64,000 bases of DNA, taken from positions 868,001 through 932,000 of the forward strand of contig NZ_CP011120.1 of assembly GCF_001628715.1 (NCBI RefSeq), read 5' to 3'. Of the stretch, positions 29,683-38,653 are shown piece by piece. This stretch comes from Acetobacter oryzifermentans (GTDB lineage: Bacteria; Pseudomonadota; Alphaproteobacteria; Acetobacterales; Acetobacteraceae). How positions within the stretch are numbered: position 1 is the first letter of the stretch; each line of letters opens with the position of its first letter. The notes beneath the pieces were generated by a model, which saw only the letters and a list, made by a program, of their open reading frames with translations, ran no database searches and was not told the origin of the DNA. The position numbers were made by a program, and so were the translations under genes.

Positions 29683-30456
29683 ATGCTCGATGTCATGCCG
29701 CCGGAAAGCAGTTTTTACACAACAGCAAGAGGCCAGTGCTTTCTGGCTCTGGTTGGTGAACGTCTGCGCTGGTTCTGGCCAGATCTGGGGCAGCAGCACG
29801 CTGTGCTGGGGCTAGGGCATACGGCTGCGTATCTGGAAAAGTTGGAGAATGGCAGAGCCACACCAGCCTGTTTGGTTGCTGCCAATGCGCCGCTATGGGG
29901 CGCGACATCCACGCCCGGTCTAAGCTGTGTGGTGGATCTGCACAGCCTGCCGTTTCAGCCCAAGCAGTTTGACCGGGTATTAATGGTGCATGCGCTGGAT
30001 GATCGCCAACACTCCGTATCTGTTCTGCGAGCCGCCGGGCAGGTGATGAAGCCCGATGGCAGGTTGCTGTTAATTGTGCCCAGCCGTTTTGGTGGCCGGG
30101 CGCGGTTGCGGGGCACGCCATTCCGGCACGATGCGGCTTTTTCCCGCCGATGTCTCAAGCAAACGCTTGCATCTGCCATGCTTAAACCAGAACAATGGGA
30201 TGAAGCTCTTTTTCTACCCACGGGCGCTATGAGTTGGATGCGCCATAACGGACGAAAAATGGATATTGCAGGCAAGGTGCTCTGCCCCGGCGCGGGTAGC
30301 CTGATATTGGTGGAAGCGGTGCGGGATGAGTATTCTGCCCTCTCCCTGCCAGTAAAGGCGCGGCAGCGTTGGCTTGCCCGTTCCCTGTTGCCGGTAAGGG
30401 GCACAGCAAAGGCCATACAGGACAGAAAATACGTTTCACGCATTTCGCGGCGTTGA
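29683..30456 (+). CDS. Class I SAM-dependent methyltransferase
   Basis: The 257-residue protein has a methyltransferase-11-type core: a divergent glycine-rich motif I (VLGLGHTAAYLEKL), an acidic CVVDLHSLPFQPKQFDRVLM motif, and the post-motif region QVMKPDGRLLLIVPS. The C-terminus is basic and helical. The substrate is unknown; proteins at this position next to gloB are usually annotated only as methyltransferase-domain proteins. Its start codon lies 82 bases from the gloB start on the opposite strand. Confidence 0.8.
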   Translation: MLDVMPPESSFYTTARGQCFLALVGERLRWFWPDLGQQHAVLGLGHTAAYLEKLENGRATPACLVAANAPLWGATSTPGLSCVVDLHSLPFQPKQFDRVLMVHALDDRQHSVSVLRAAGQVMKPDGRLLLIVPSRFGGRARLRGTPFRHDAAFSRRCLKQTLASAMLKPEQWDEALFLPTGAMSWMRHNGRKMDIAGKVLCPGAGSLILVEAVRDEYSALSLPVKARQRWLARSLLPVRGTAKAIQDRKYVSRISRR

Positions 30457-30480
30457 ATAGATTGTCATTAACCGGCTGTC

Positions 30481-32214
30481 ATGGTGTTATCCGCCGGATT
30501 TCATAGCAGGTTGGGGCCGGGTTCCATTTTCACCTCCTTTGTTCTTTGCAGTTTGCTGGCGATATTTGCTGCGCTGGGCGTTTTTGCAGTGCTGCCAGAC
30601 AGGCTTCTGCGTGGTGCTGCGGTGTGGCGGGCAGAAATTATGGGTGGCCTGTGGGCGCTCTGTGGCGTGTTGGCCATTGTGGGAGCTGCGTGCAAGCTGG
30701 AGGGCGAACTTAGCTGGTTTCCGGTTTTTGGGCTGGATGGCCCAGCCTTGCCCATGCTTGTTTTGCTGGCGTTTGCCGGGGGCGTAGCCGGTAGTGGCGC
30801 TGCGGCGTTGGCCTGCGTGTTTGTGGGCATGGGCTTTCTGGCCCTTTCTCCGCTGGTATTTGGGTTGCTTACGGGCACGGCACTGGTGCTTTTAGCGGCA
30901 GGCGGGTGGCGCAGTGTGTGTCTGCCATTTGCTGTGTTGCCCGCTTGTATTCCTGCAGATAGCCCTTTTTGTGTGCCGCTTTTGTGCCTGACTGTGCTGC
31001 TGATGGGCTGGGCGGTTTCTGTGCAAAAAGGGCCAACGGCTGTGCTGCCCGGTATGGTGGGGCTGTTTTTGTTGGGCCGCCTTTTGGCCGAAGTGGGTGA
31101 GCTTTCTGTGCTGCCACAGGTTATGCTGGTGGCCAGCGGATGTTTGGTGGCGGCAACAGGCACTTTGCAAGCCATGCGCGATAAAGGTCTGGCGCGTATT
31201 GCATCTGGGCTATGTGCGGCATGGTATGGCATATTGGTGGTGGCTGTTGCGCTGGCTTTGGTTTCCAGTTTTGGCGGTATGGAAACATTCCGTATGGCCA
31301 TTATTCTGGGTATGGGCGCCCCCATGCTGGCCCTTATTGGCCTGTTATGGCTGGCGCAATGGCAGCAGGTAGAACCAAAGCGCCGCATTGCCTCCCTTTC
31401 TGGCCATGTGCTGGTTGCTGGCTTGTTAATGCTGTTTTCCATTATGCCGCCTTTTGGCGGGTTTGCCGTTTTATGGAGCCTACTTGTTGGCGCGTATGAT
31501 GCCATTGCCGTGGCGCAACCCGTTGGCGCGCTTACCATAATGCTGCTGCTTGCACTGCTGGGCAGCATTATGGTGCTTATGGGGGCCGGGTTGCTGCGCG
31601 CAGGTGCGGCCCTGCTGTTTCCTTCCACTGTTTTTCAGCCAAATCAGGCCCCCGTGGCGGCAGAGTTTGTGTGGCCTAGCTGGATATGTGCTGGGGCCGC
31701 CATGTTGCTTGTGCTGTTACCGGGGCTATGGCTTTCGCTGGCGGATCATTTGGTGGTGGGGCCTGTTGTGCCGCCGCTGAAGTGGAGCCGCATTGCTACA
31801 ATCTGGCTGGAAGGCGGCGGGGCCAGTTTTACCCCTGTTTTTACATTTTTGGCGTTGGGTGCGGCCTTGGCGGTGGCTGCCGTGCTGGTAAGGCTGCTGG
31901 GTTTTCTGCCCTTTGAGCGTGTTATCAAGCCGGTGCCAGTATGGCGCCAAGGCGCACCTATCATACAGCCCGCAGAAGGGCGCACAGTTTCTTACGAGGG
32001 CGCGGCGCCTTTATGGCCTGCCTGCATGGCGCTTTTTGGGTTGGTGGCTGAAACCCGAAAGGACAAACGGCTGGCCCGCCGTAGCCGTGTTGCCCTGCGT
32101 TACGGCAGGCGTTGGTTGTTCCGGGGTGCCGAATGGTGTGAAACACAGGGCTTGGTGTTGATTCTGCTGCTTTTGGGTGGCGGCCTGCTGGTGGGGCTGT
32201 TTGTAGGAAAATGA
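30481..32214 (+). CDS. Hydrogenase-4/complex I antiporter-like subunit (HyfB-like)
   Basis: First gene of a six-gene complex. The 577-residue polytopic protein resembles HyfB/NuoL-type subunits, with about 14 membrane helices and the segment ATGTLQAMRDKGLARIASG. That segment corresponds to the conserved 'ALxQxDxKRxLAYSS' stretch of proton-antiporter-like subunits. The following helix, which normally holds an HxxxK pair, reads ILGMGAPMLALIGLLWLAQW and has neither residue, so proton translocation may be impaired or altered. HyfB of E. coli is about 670 residues, so this one is shortened. Its stop overlaps the next start by four bases. Confidence 0.75.
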   Translation: MVLSAGFHSRLGPGSIFTSFVLCSLLAIFAALGVFAVLPDRLLRGAAVWRAEIMGGLWALCGVLAIVGAACKLEGELSWFPVFGLDGPALPMLVLLAFAGGVAGSGAAALACVFVGMGFLALSPLVFGLLTGTALVLLAAGGWRSVCLPFAVLPACIPADSPFCVPLLCLTVLLMGWAVSVQKGPTAVLPGMVGLFLLGRLLAEVGELSVLPQVMLVASGCLVAATGTLQAMRDKGLARIASGLCAAWYGILVVAVALALVSSFGGMETFRMAIILGMGAPMLALIGLLWLAQWQQVEPKRRIASLSGHVLVAGLLMLFSIMPPFGGFAVLWSLLVGAYDAIAVAQPVGALTIMLLLALLGSIMVLMGAGLLRAGAALLFPSTVFQPNQAPVAAEFVWPSWICAGAAMLLVLLPGLWLSLADHLVVGPVVPPLKWSRIATIWLEGGGASFTPVFTFLALGAALAVAAVLVRLLGFLPFERVIKPVPVWRQGAPIIQPAEGRTVSYEGAAPLWPACMALFGLVAETRKDKRLARRSRVALRYGRRWLFRGAEWCETQGLVLILLLLGGGLLVGLFVGK

Positions 32215-33227
32215 AGCAGGATTTAACATGGGGCTGGGCATTTGGCTGTGTTGCTGCTCTGGCCATTCAGGCAGCCCTTATGGTGCTTGTAGCACCGTGG
32301 TTTGCGGGGTGGGTGCATCGTCTTGCTGGCCGATTGGTGGGTGAACCGCGCTTTCCTGCAGGGGGGAGGTGGCAGGAAATCTGGCATCAGTTCCGCCGTC
32401 CGTCCTTATATGGACGGCAAGATGGGCTGAACGGCGTTTTTTGTGCCTTGGCGTTGGTTCTGGCAGTGTTGGCTTGTGGGTTGGTGCCGGTATTTACACT
32501 TACAATGCCGGGCTTTCCCGCACCGGGCATGCTGCTTGTATGCACCATTCTGGTGGCCGTAGGTGTTTTGCTGGACTTGCCGCAGGCTGTGCAGGAGGCC
32601 TCTGCCGCACAACAAGGATGCGCGGCCATTGTGGCGGATGCGTTGCTCTTGCCGGTGTTAACGCCCGTGCTGTTGCTAACCGGGGCGCATGATCTGGTTG
32701 CGTTTTTGGGCAGGCTGCATGTGCTTTCTCCTATTACAGAAGGCGCACCTTACGTGCTGGCTGGTGTGGCGTTGTTTTTGGCAACAGCCTTGGCACGGCG
32801 GGATGAGCAAACAGCTTCTGCCACACTTTCCGGCCCGGATAGAGCCATGTGGCTTTTAGCAGCAGATTGCATGCAGATGTGCTGGGTTACGTTGGCGGCA
32901 GATGTGGCTTGGGCAGGCAGCTTGGCCATGCCGGGAGAAAGCGGGGCCGAAAACTGGCTGACCCAATGTGTAGAAGGCTTGGGCCTATGGATGTTTAAGC
33001 TGCTTGTGGCGTCTTTCATGCTGGCGGTGCTGCGTATGGCTCTGCTGCCTGCAGGGCGTAGGGCGCGTGTGCGGTTGGGTGCTATTTTTCTGCTGGGCGT
33101 TCTGGCATGGCAGGTCACTTCTTCTCACGTTGCAGCCCCCCCATCTGAGCCTGAAAACCACAACGTTGAGGATGAAAACACCCAAGGCTATTCAACAGAA
33201 CCAGCGCCGGAAGGAGAACCTTCATGA
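32211..33227 (+). CDS. Hydrogenase-4 component C/NuoH-like membrane subunit
   Basis: The 338-residue membrane protein resembles HyfC/HycD and NuoH, the subunit that connects the peripheral arm to the membrane arm. The N-terminal GWVHRLAGRLVGEPRF and RRPSLYG stretches match that family's cytoplasmic loops, followed by about eight helices. A 40-residue hydrophilic tail at the end is unusual for the family. It overlaps both neighbours by four bases (ATGA), so the operon is translationally coupled. Confidence 0.75.
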   Translation: MKQDLTWGWAFGCVAALAIQAALMVLVAPWFAGWVHRLAGRLVGEPRFPAGGRWQEIWHQFRRPSLYGRQDGLNGVFCALALVLAVLACGLVPVFTLTMPGFPAPGMLLVCTILVAVGVLLDLPQAVQEASAAQQGCAAIVADALLLPVLTPVLLLTGAHDLVAFLGRLHVLSPITEGAPYVLAGVALFLATALARRDEQTASATLSGPDRAMWLLAADCMQMCWVTLAADVAWAGSLAMPGESGAENWLTQCVEGLGLWMFKLLVASFMLAVLRMALLPAGRRARVRLGAIFLLGVLAWQVTSSHVAAPPSEPENHNVEDENTQGYSTEPAPEGEPS

Positions 33228-33814
33228 CACTGGCCGCCATTCTCATGCCCTTGCTGGCGCTATGCGTTGTGGCGCGGGGTATCGGTTTTTTGCCTTTGCT
33301 GGGGCTGGTTGCCGCTGCTGCTATGCTGGTGGACGGGCATACTCCTTTACAGCAGGCAGGGGCGGCGATGGCCGCAGTTTTTGCCATAGGGCCAGTGCTG
33401 TTTTTACTGCGCTATCAGCATGATGCCGCGCGGGAACGCACAGGCAGCGCCATACCGTTTTTTGCACTTGGCCTGATGGTGTTGTTGCTTCTGGCCTGCA
33501 CGCGCGCAGGTGTTGCGGTGTTTCCTGCCAGTTTATGTGTGGTTGTGGCTGGCCTGGTTTCGGTTATCTGCCACCATAGCATGGTATGGCAATGGGCCGG
33601 GTTGCTTACGTGTGTTGAAGGTGTGCTGCTGTGTGGCGTGCAGGCGCATCAACCTTCTGTGGTGGGTGTGGCCGGTTTGGCTGGTGCTGTTGTGGCCATG
33701 CTTGGGGGGATGTGCATCCACCGTATTATGCCGCGCGTGGTGCCATTGCGCCCACCTTCCGCCCGTAAAAAAACCTCCCCCGACTCTCCAGAAAAGAACG
33801 GAGATGCAGCATGA
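33224..33814 (+). CDS. Hydrogenase-4 component E-like subunit (HyfE/NuoK-like)
   Basis: A 196-residue hydrophobic protein with about six helices and a basic cytoplasmic tail (RKKTSPDSPEKNG). Size, topology and position between the HyfC-like and HyfF-like genes fit HyfE, a membrane subunit whose C-terminal half resembles NuoK. Sequence motifs are weak, so the call rests largely on gene order. It overlaps both neighbours by four bases. Confidence 0.6.
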   Translation: MTLAAILMPLLALCVVARGIGFLPLLGLVAAAAMLVDGHTPLQQAGAAMAAVFAIGPVLFLLRYQHDAARERTGSAIPFFALGLMVLLLLACTRAGVAVFPASLCVVVAGLVSVICHHSMVWQWAGLLTCVEGVLLCGVQAHQPSVVGVAGLAGAVVAMLGGMCIHRIMPRVVPLRPPSARKKTSPDSPEKNGDAA

Positions 33815-34944
33815 CAGGCACAGCAGGGGCAGGCATGTTTCTGGCGGCACTGGCATTTGTGTGGCCCTTTTTGGGGGCGGCCGCAGTATGTGCGGTGCCT
33901 GTGGCGCGTAGCCGTGAACTGGCAATATGGATGTCTGCCATAGGCTGTGTGCTGGCGTTGGCAGTTTTTGTTTTTCCGGCGTCGGGCGCTGTGGCCGCTG
34001 GGTGGGATGATGACCCCGTGCAGCGTGCCGGGCGTGTCATGCTGGCTTTTGGCCTGCTGCTGATGGTGCTTGAAAACGGCATCTTGCATGATAGGCTGGT
34101 ACGTAGCCTGCCGCATGTTTCCACCGCTTTGGCGGGGTTGGCCTGTGTTGCGCCAGACCCCGCTGTGGGGTTGGGTATTTTAGAAGCCGCTTTGGCATGG
34201 GGGGTATTTGTTTTTACCCGTCCAGCCGGGCAGGCCAGAATGGGGTGGGGGCTTATCCGTAATGGCTCGGTTGGCACGTTTTTGGTGCTTTCCGGCTTGC
34301 TGCTTCCAGCCAATACCGTTGTTTCTGGCCTGATGATGGCTTGCGGATTGGTGGTGTTAACCGGCCTTTCTCCCTTTGGGCAATTTTGGCAGGATGAAAA
34401 TGATACTTTCCTGTTTTTGCCATTTGCCGGGGCGGCCCTGTTGCTGGCCATGCGCCTGCGCACACATGGGGGAGAGGTGTTTGAAACCGCCCTTGTGCTG
34501 TGTGGTCTGCTTTCTGTGTGGCTTACGGCCTGTGCCGGGCGCTTTCCCGATAGGCAAAGGTTGTTCCGCACCTTTCCATCTGCATTGGCGTTGATAGCGG
34601 TTGGTATTCAGGCCGATGTGGCAGCGTTGCTGTTTTTATGCGGTTGGTGCCTTGCCGGTGGCGGGCGTGCAGGCCGTGGTTGGGCTGTTAATACCTTGGC
34701 CTGTTTTCCGCCCAGCGCGCCATTTGTGGGCTGCTTGCTCCTGCTTTCCATGATGAGTGATTGGTCATGGCCGCTGGCGTTACTGACAGTTGCGGGTATT
34801 TTGGCGGCAGTTACGCGTGCTGTGCCTGCGCGGGACATTACGCATCATTTCTGGCCGCAGGATGCTGCCGGGCGTGTAGCCTGTTCCGTGCTGACAGCTA
34901 CGGGGCTGCTGGTGCCACTGGCTATGATGCTGGGAGCTTTCTGA
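33811..34944 (+). CDS. Hydrogenase-4 component F-like antiporter subunit
   Basis: A 377-residue polytopic protein with about ten helices, fitting HyfF/NuoN-type antiporter subunits by position and by the LTGLSPFGQFWQDEN segment (compare 'GxPPxxGFxxE/K' of NuoN-like proteins). HyfF is normally about 525 residues, so this version lacks several helices. Charged residues usually found mid-membrane are sparse. The start overlaps the HyfE-like stop, and the next gene follows after one base. Confidence 0.6.
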   Translation: MTGTAGAGMFLAALAFVWPFLGAAAVCAVPVARSRELAIWMSAIGCVLALAVFVFPASGAVAAGWDDDPVQRAGRVMLAFGLLLMVLENGILHDRLVRSLPHVSTALAGLACVAPDPAVGLGILEAALAWGVFVFTRPAGQARMGWGLIRNGSVGTFLVLSGLLLPANTVVSGLMMACGLVVLTGLSPFGQFWQDENDTFLFLPFAGAALLLAMRLRTHGGEVFETALVLCGLLSVWLTACAGRFPDRQRLFRTFPSALALIAVGIQADVAALLFLCGWCLAGGGRAGRGWAVNTLACFPPSAPFVGCLLLLSMMSDWSWPLALLTVAGILAAVTRAVPARDITHHFWPQDAAGRVACSVLTATGLLVPLAMMLGAF

Positions 34945-34945
34945 A

Positions 34946-36442
34946 ATGAATGCGGCTTCTCATATCTGGGCGGGGGAGGAAACAGAAACCCCGTGGCGCT
35001 TTCGGCTGCAAGAAATGGCATGGCGCGATTTGGTAGATGCGCTCAAGCATGATGATCTGCCGTTTGTAGGCCTGTGGTGTGATGGCACAGATGTACATGC
35101 GCTGTTTTTACCAGATGGCCAACCGCTGGCAGCCACATTGACGCTGGAAGATGGGCGATACCCTGCACTTTCTCCCGCAAGAGATATTTCCTGCCTGTAT
35201 GAACGCCGCATTTACGATCTGTATGGCGCAGAGGGTATGTGGGCTACGGATGTCAGGCCTTTGTTGGACCATGATGTGTGGTCTTCTTCCATGCCTTTGG
35301 CGGAGCATCCGGGGGCTGGCGGAGGGCAGAAGGGGCTTATCCACTTTCAGCCTGCGGAACATATGCACCAAGAGGGTGATATGGCGGATGGCTGGGGGCC
35401 TGCCACAGGCGGCATGGAACCACCTTTGCATGTGGCGTTGGCCCTGCGAGAAGGGCGTATTCGCGCAACGGAAACAGTTACCGGTTACGCACATCGGGGC
35501 ATGGAACTGCGCTGGCGTAACAGCCGGGTGGAAGATGCGTGTAAACTCAGCGCACGTGTGGCGGCTGGGCAATCTGTTGCGCAGCAGGTGGCGTTCTGTT
35601 TGGCTGTGGAAGATGCCTGCAAGGAGCAGGTCGGCCCGGAAATTCGGCTGCTGCGTGTTGCATTGCTGGAACTGGAACGTATTTACCACCATCTTTTTCT
35701 ACTGGCGGATATGGCGCGTCTGGCAGGGGCACGATTGGTAGCCTCTGGCTGCATGGCGCTACGAGAGCGGATGATACAGGAGGCCGCCCCTATTACCGGC
35801 TCACGCCTGTTGATGGATGTATGTGTGCCGGGTGGCCTTTCCCTGCGCCACGCCACGCAAATGGGTGATATGTGCGCCCGCCTGTGCGAGGTGGCCGCGC
35901 GTGATTACCCAGCCTTGCTGGCTTTGTGGCAAGAATATCCGGGTCTTTCCATGCAACTGGCGGGCATGGGTAAGGTTACGGCAGATTTGCTGGAGCGTGT
36001 GGGGCTGGATGGCCCCACAGCACGTGCCGCCGGGTGGGATTGTGATGGCCGCCGCATGATGCCGGGTTACGAAGGTATATGGCGCTTCACCTCTGGCAGG
36101 CAGGATGGCACGGTAGAAGACCGCGCCATGCTTTTATTGGAAGAGGTAGGGGAAAGCCTGCGTATGCTGGATGAAGTGGCCTCCCGCATTGGGCTAACGG
36201 CTGGTGGCAGCGTGCAGCTTTCCATGCAGGATGGTGAAGGCACAGGCATGGTGGAAGGCCCGTGGGGCGGTATTCTGTACTGGGTGCGCCTGCGTGATGG
36301 CCGGGTAGAACAGGTTTTTACCCGCACCCCATCTTCCGCCACTTTGTTGACGTTTGAGGCGATATTGCCGGGGCATCAGCCAGATGATGTTGCCTTGCTT
36401 GCACGGTCATTGGATATCAACGCAGCAGCGCTGGATAGGTAA
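34946..36442 (+). CDS. Fused NuoC-NuoD-like large subunit lacking [NiFe] ligands (HyfG-like)
   Basis: The N-terminal 130 or so residues resemble the NuoC-type 30-kDa domain (ISCLYERRIYDLYG), and the rest is a NuoD/hydrogenase large-subunit domain. The HRGMEL motif (183-188) is kept. The first Ni-binding CxxC, expected after LSARV, reads A206-A-G-Q209, and no C-terminal DPCxxC exists; the end (ILPGHQPDDVALLARSLD) has no cysteine. The protein therefore cannot bind a [NiFe] centre in the usual way and is closer to NuoCD. It has 498 residues versus about 570 in E. coli HyfG. It is coupled to a NuoB-like subunit downstream. Confidence 0.8.
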   Translation: MNAASHIWAGEETETPWRFRLQEMAWRDLVDALKHDDLPFVGLWCDGTDVHALFLPDGQPLAATLTLEDGRYPALSPARDISCLYERRIYDLYGAEGMWATDVRPLLDHDVWSSSMPLAEHPGAGGGQKGLIHFQPAEHMHQEGDMADGWGPATGGMEPPLHVALALREGRIRATETVTGYAHRGMELRWRNSRVEDACKLSARVAAGQSVAQQVAFCLAVEDACKEQVGPEIRLLRVALLELERIYHHLFLLADMARLAGARLVASGCMALRERMIQEAAPITGSRLLMDVCVPGGLSLRHATQMGDMCARLCEVAARDYPALLALWQEYPGLSMQLAGMGKVTADLLERVGLDGPTARAAGWDCDGRRMMPGYEGIWRFTSGRQDGTVEDRAMLLLEEVGESLRMLDEVASRIGLTAGGSVQLSMQDGEGTGMVEGPWGGILYWVRLRDGRVEQVFTRTPSSATLLTFEAILPGHQPDDVALLARSLDINAAALDR

Positions 36443-36477
36443 ACAGTGCACGTGGGCGGAATGAAAGGCAAAAACAC

Positions 36478-36975
36478 ATGGGGCTGATACGGGCAGTATT
36501 TGATGCAGCCTTTAAGCAGGATATCCGGCGCATGAAGCCCGTAGGCCCGCGCTGGCCGCTGCTTTTGTTCCATGTGGATACAGGTGGCTGTGGCGGCTGT
36601 GGGATGGAGCTACAGGCCCTGCGTTATGCGCCATATGATATGGAAGGCGCGGGCTTTGGTTTTGTAACATCGCCTCGCAATGCTGATGTGCTGCTCATAA
36701 CCGGCGCGCTTACGCGTGCCATGGCTCCGGTGCTGGAAGCTGCATGGCAGGCCATGCCTACCCCTAAAGGGCTGATTGCCGTAGGAAGCTGCGCTTTGGA
36801 TGGCGGCATGTTTCCCGAAAATTATACGGTATTGGGTGGGTTGGAGCGCCGGGTTTCCATAGATCTGAAAATACCCGGCTGCCCGCCTGCGCCTCAGGAT
36901 GTTCTAAACGGTCTGTGTTCCCTGTTTGGCAAACAGGCCGTTCCTCCAAAGGAACCTGAAACCTCAGCTGTGTGA
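36478..36975 (+). CDS. NuoB/HyfI-like iron-sulfur subunit
   Basis: The 165-residue protein carries all four ligands of an N2-type [4Fe-4S] cluster: Cys38 and Cys41 (GGCGGCGMEL), Cys105 (VGSCALDGG) and Cys135 (IPGCPPAPQ). In hydrogenase-4 and complex I this cluster passes electrons next to the large subunit or quinone. It is the only redox cofactor site visible in the operon, since no ferredoxin-like HyfA or HyfH gene is present. It lacks the ferredoxin-like tail of longer homologues. Its stop overlaps the convergent pssA stop by 12 bases. Confidence 0.9.
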   Translation: MGLIRAVFDAAFKQDIRRMKPVGPRWPLLLFHVDTGGCGGCGMELQALRYAPYDMEGAGFGFVTSPRNADVLLITGALTRAMAPVLEAAWQAMPTPKGLIAVGSCALDGGMFPENYTVLGGLERRVSIDLKIPGCPPAPQDVLNGLCSLFGKQAVPPKEPETSAV

Positions 36976-37869
36976 AGGTGCTGGGGTTTCTTCCATATCG
37001 TCTTCATCGGTTTGCAGGTCTTCTGCTGCTTTTTTAAGCCGCAGAAAACTTAGGCGGCTGAGGGGCAATAGGAACATATAAATCACGCCCGCAGCGGCCA
37101 GAGCAGCCCACGGATCCGCCACCAGCACCACAGCATAAAGCCCGGTACCCAGCATAAGCGGCAGAACATACTGAGCTGGCACCTTGAAGTTCTTGAATGA
37201 CCAGACCGGCAAAGTGGAAACCAGCAGCAACCCTGTGCTTGCCAAGGTAAGTGTAGGAATCCACGGCAGACGCGTGAGCCGGTAAAGCCAGTCTATGCCA
37301 AGCTTTTGTGCTTCCAGCCCCAAAAAAAGCGGGAAAAGAGCCAACCCGGCACCTGCGGGTGCAGGCACGCCAGTAAAGAAGTTGCTGGCATATTTGGGCT
37401 GATGATGTTCGCCATCCAGATTGGCGTTAAACCGCGCCAACCGGAGCGCCATGCACACGGTAAACATAATGCACGGCAGAAAAGCGTAACGCCCTCCATC
37501 CTTTAGCGCCCAGAAATACAGTAAGAAGGAAGGAGCCACCCCAAAGCACAAAAAGTCGGAAAGGCTGTCAAACTCTGCGCCAAAACGGGTTGAACCGCGT
37601 AACAGGCGGGCAATACGGCCATCCAGCCCATCAATAAAAGCGGAAATCAGCAAGGCCACGGCAGCGGCCTGAAAACGCCCATCCACAGCAAAGCGCATAC
37701 CCATAAGGCCACCGCAAAGCCCCAACATGGTGAGTATATTGGGGATAAGCCGGTTAAAGGATGGCCCGCGTATTTTACTGCGTACCCGCCGCCGTAAACG
37801 ACGACGACGGCGCGGTGTTTCGGAAGTCTGCTGCGCAGGAGCAGAAGGAGATGAGGAAGGTTGTGTCAC
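36964..37869 (-). CDS. pssA: CDP-diacylglycerol-serine O-phosphatidyltransferase
   Basis: Membrane enzyme that makes phosphatidylserine from CDP-diacylglycerol and serine. The CDP-alcohol phosphotransferase motif is complete: DGLDGRIARLL followed by FGAEFDSLSD. A very basic N-terminus (RRRRRLRRRVR) and an acidic C-terminal tail flank about seven helices. It starts 12 bases after psd, so both are co-transcribed and act in sequence to make phosphatidylethanolamine. Confidence 0.95.
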   Translation of the reverse strand: MTQPSSSPSAPAQQTSETPRRRRRLRRRVRSKIRGPSFNRLIPNILTMLGLCGGLMGMRFAVDGRFQAAAVALLISAFIDGLDGRIARLLRGSTRFGAEFDSLSDFLCFGVAPSFLLYFWALKDGGRYAFLPCIMFTVCMALRLARFNANLDGEHHQPKYASNFFTGVPAPAGAGLALFPLFLGLEAQKLGIDWLYRLTRLPWIPTLTLASTGLLLVSTLPVWSFKNFKVPAQYVLPLMLGTGLYAVVLVADPWAALAAAGVIYMFLLPLSRLSFLRLKKAAEDLQTDEDDMEETPAPSHS

Positions 37870-37881
37870 GATTGCTCTGTT

Positions 37882-38571
37882 TTACAACCGCGCCATGACG
37901 GTTTCACCGCCTACCATCGTCTGCCCAACAGAAACCAGAGGTTCCACACCCGGTGGCAGATACAGATCTGTGCGCGAACCAAAGCGGATAATACCAAAGC
38001 GTTCGCCAGCTTCCACTTTGTCTCCTTCCTTTACGGAGCACACAATGCGGCGCGCCACCAACCCGGCAATCTGCACCACAGCCATCATGCGGCCATCAGG
38101 CAGGGTAAGGCTTAGGGCGTTGCGTTCATTCTGTTCAGAAGCCTTGTCCAGGCTGGCGTTCAGGAACAAGCCTGGGTGGTAGGCAACACGTGTAACCGTG
38201 CCAGCGGCAGGCATGCGGTTAACATGCACATCCAACACGGAAAGAAAGGTGGCAATGCGCCATACTGGTGCTGTGCCCATATCCAGTTCTGCCGGTGGGG
38301 CCACTTTTTCGATGGAAACAATGTGCCCATCAGCCGGGGCTACAGCTACATCGTTACGGGCAGGGGTAACCCGCTCTGGATCACGAAAGAAATACAGGCA
38401 GAAGCCAAAAAAGCCTGTGCTGGCATGGCCCACGCGGCGCAATACGGGGCAGCGCAGTTTACAGCCAGCCCAATAGGCCAAAGCAGCCGTGGCACCAGAT
38501 GCCAAAAGGAAGGGGCGCGCTTCCCGGTGCGGGCGCGCAATAACAAGTTTAAGCGAAGCAAGTAGCGACAT
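37882..38571 (-). CDS. psd: Phosphatidylserine decarboxylase proenzyme
   Basis: Converts phosphatidylserine to phosphatidylethanolamine. It belongs to the short bacterial type (229 residues). The self-cleavage site is Gly198-Ser199 in [13 protein letters not shown]; cleavage makes the pyruvoyl-containing alpha chain. A membrane segment (about 21-39) anchors the beta chain, and [10 protein letters not shown] and [11 protein letters not shown] are conserved family motifs. It pairs with pssA downstream. Confidence 0.95.
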   Translation of the reverse strand: MSLLASLKLVIARPHREARPFLLASGATAALAYWAGCKLRCPVLRRVGHASTGFFGFCLYFFRDPERVTPARNDVAVAPADGHIVSIEKVAPPAELDMGTAPVWRIATFLSVLDVHVNRMPAAGTVTRVAYHPGLFLNASLDKASEQNERNALSLTLPDGRMMAVVQIAGLVARRIVCSVKEGDKVEAGERFGIIRFGSRTDLYLPPGVEPLVSVGQTMVGGETVMARL

Positions 38572-38610
38572 GGAGTAATCCTTACGCGAAAGCCAACATG
38601 AAGGAAAGAA

Positions 38611-38642
38611 AACGGGAAGGCGCCTAGGAGTTCCTTCCCGTT
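38611..38642. terminator. Rho-independent terminator after alaS
   Basis: AACGGGAAGG and CCTTCCCGTT form a 10-bp stem with a 12-base loop. On the minus strand a T-rich stretch follows. It sits just downstream of the alaS stop and upstream of psd. Confidence 0.75.
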
Positions 38643-38653
38643 TGGCCGATGTT

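Noticed and set aside
30501..31628. 375-codon open frame antisense to the HyfB-like gene
   Set aside because: Ser/Pro/Thr-rich translation typical of the complement of a membrane-protein gene; no supporting signal.
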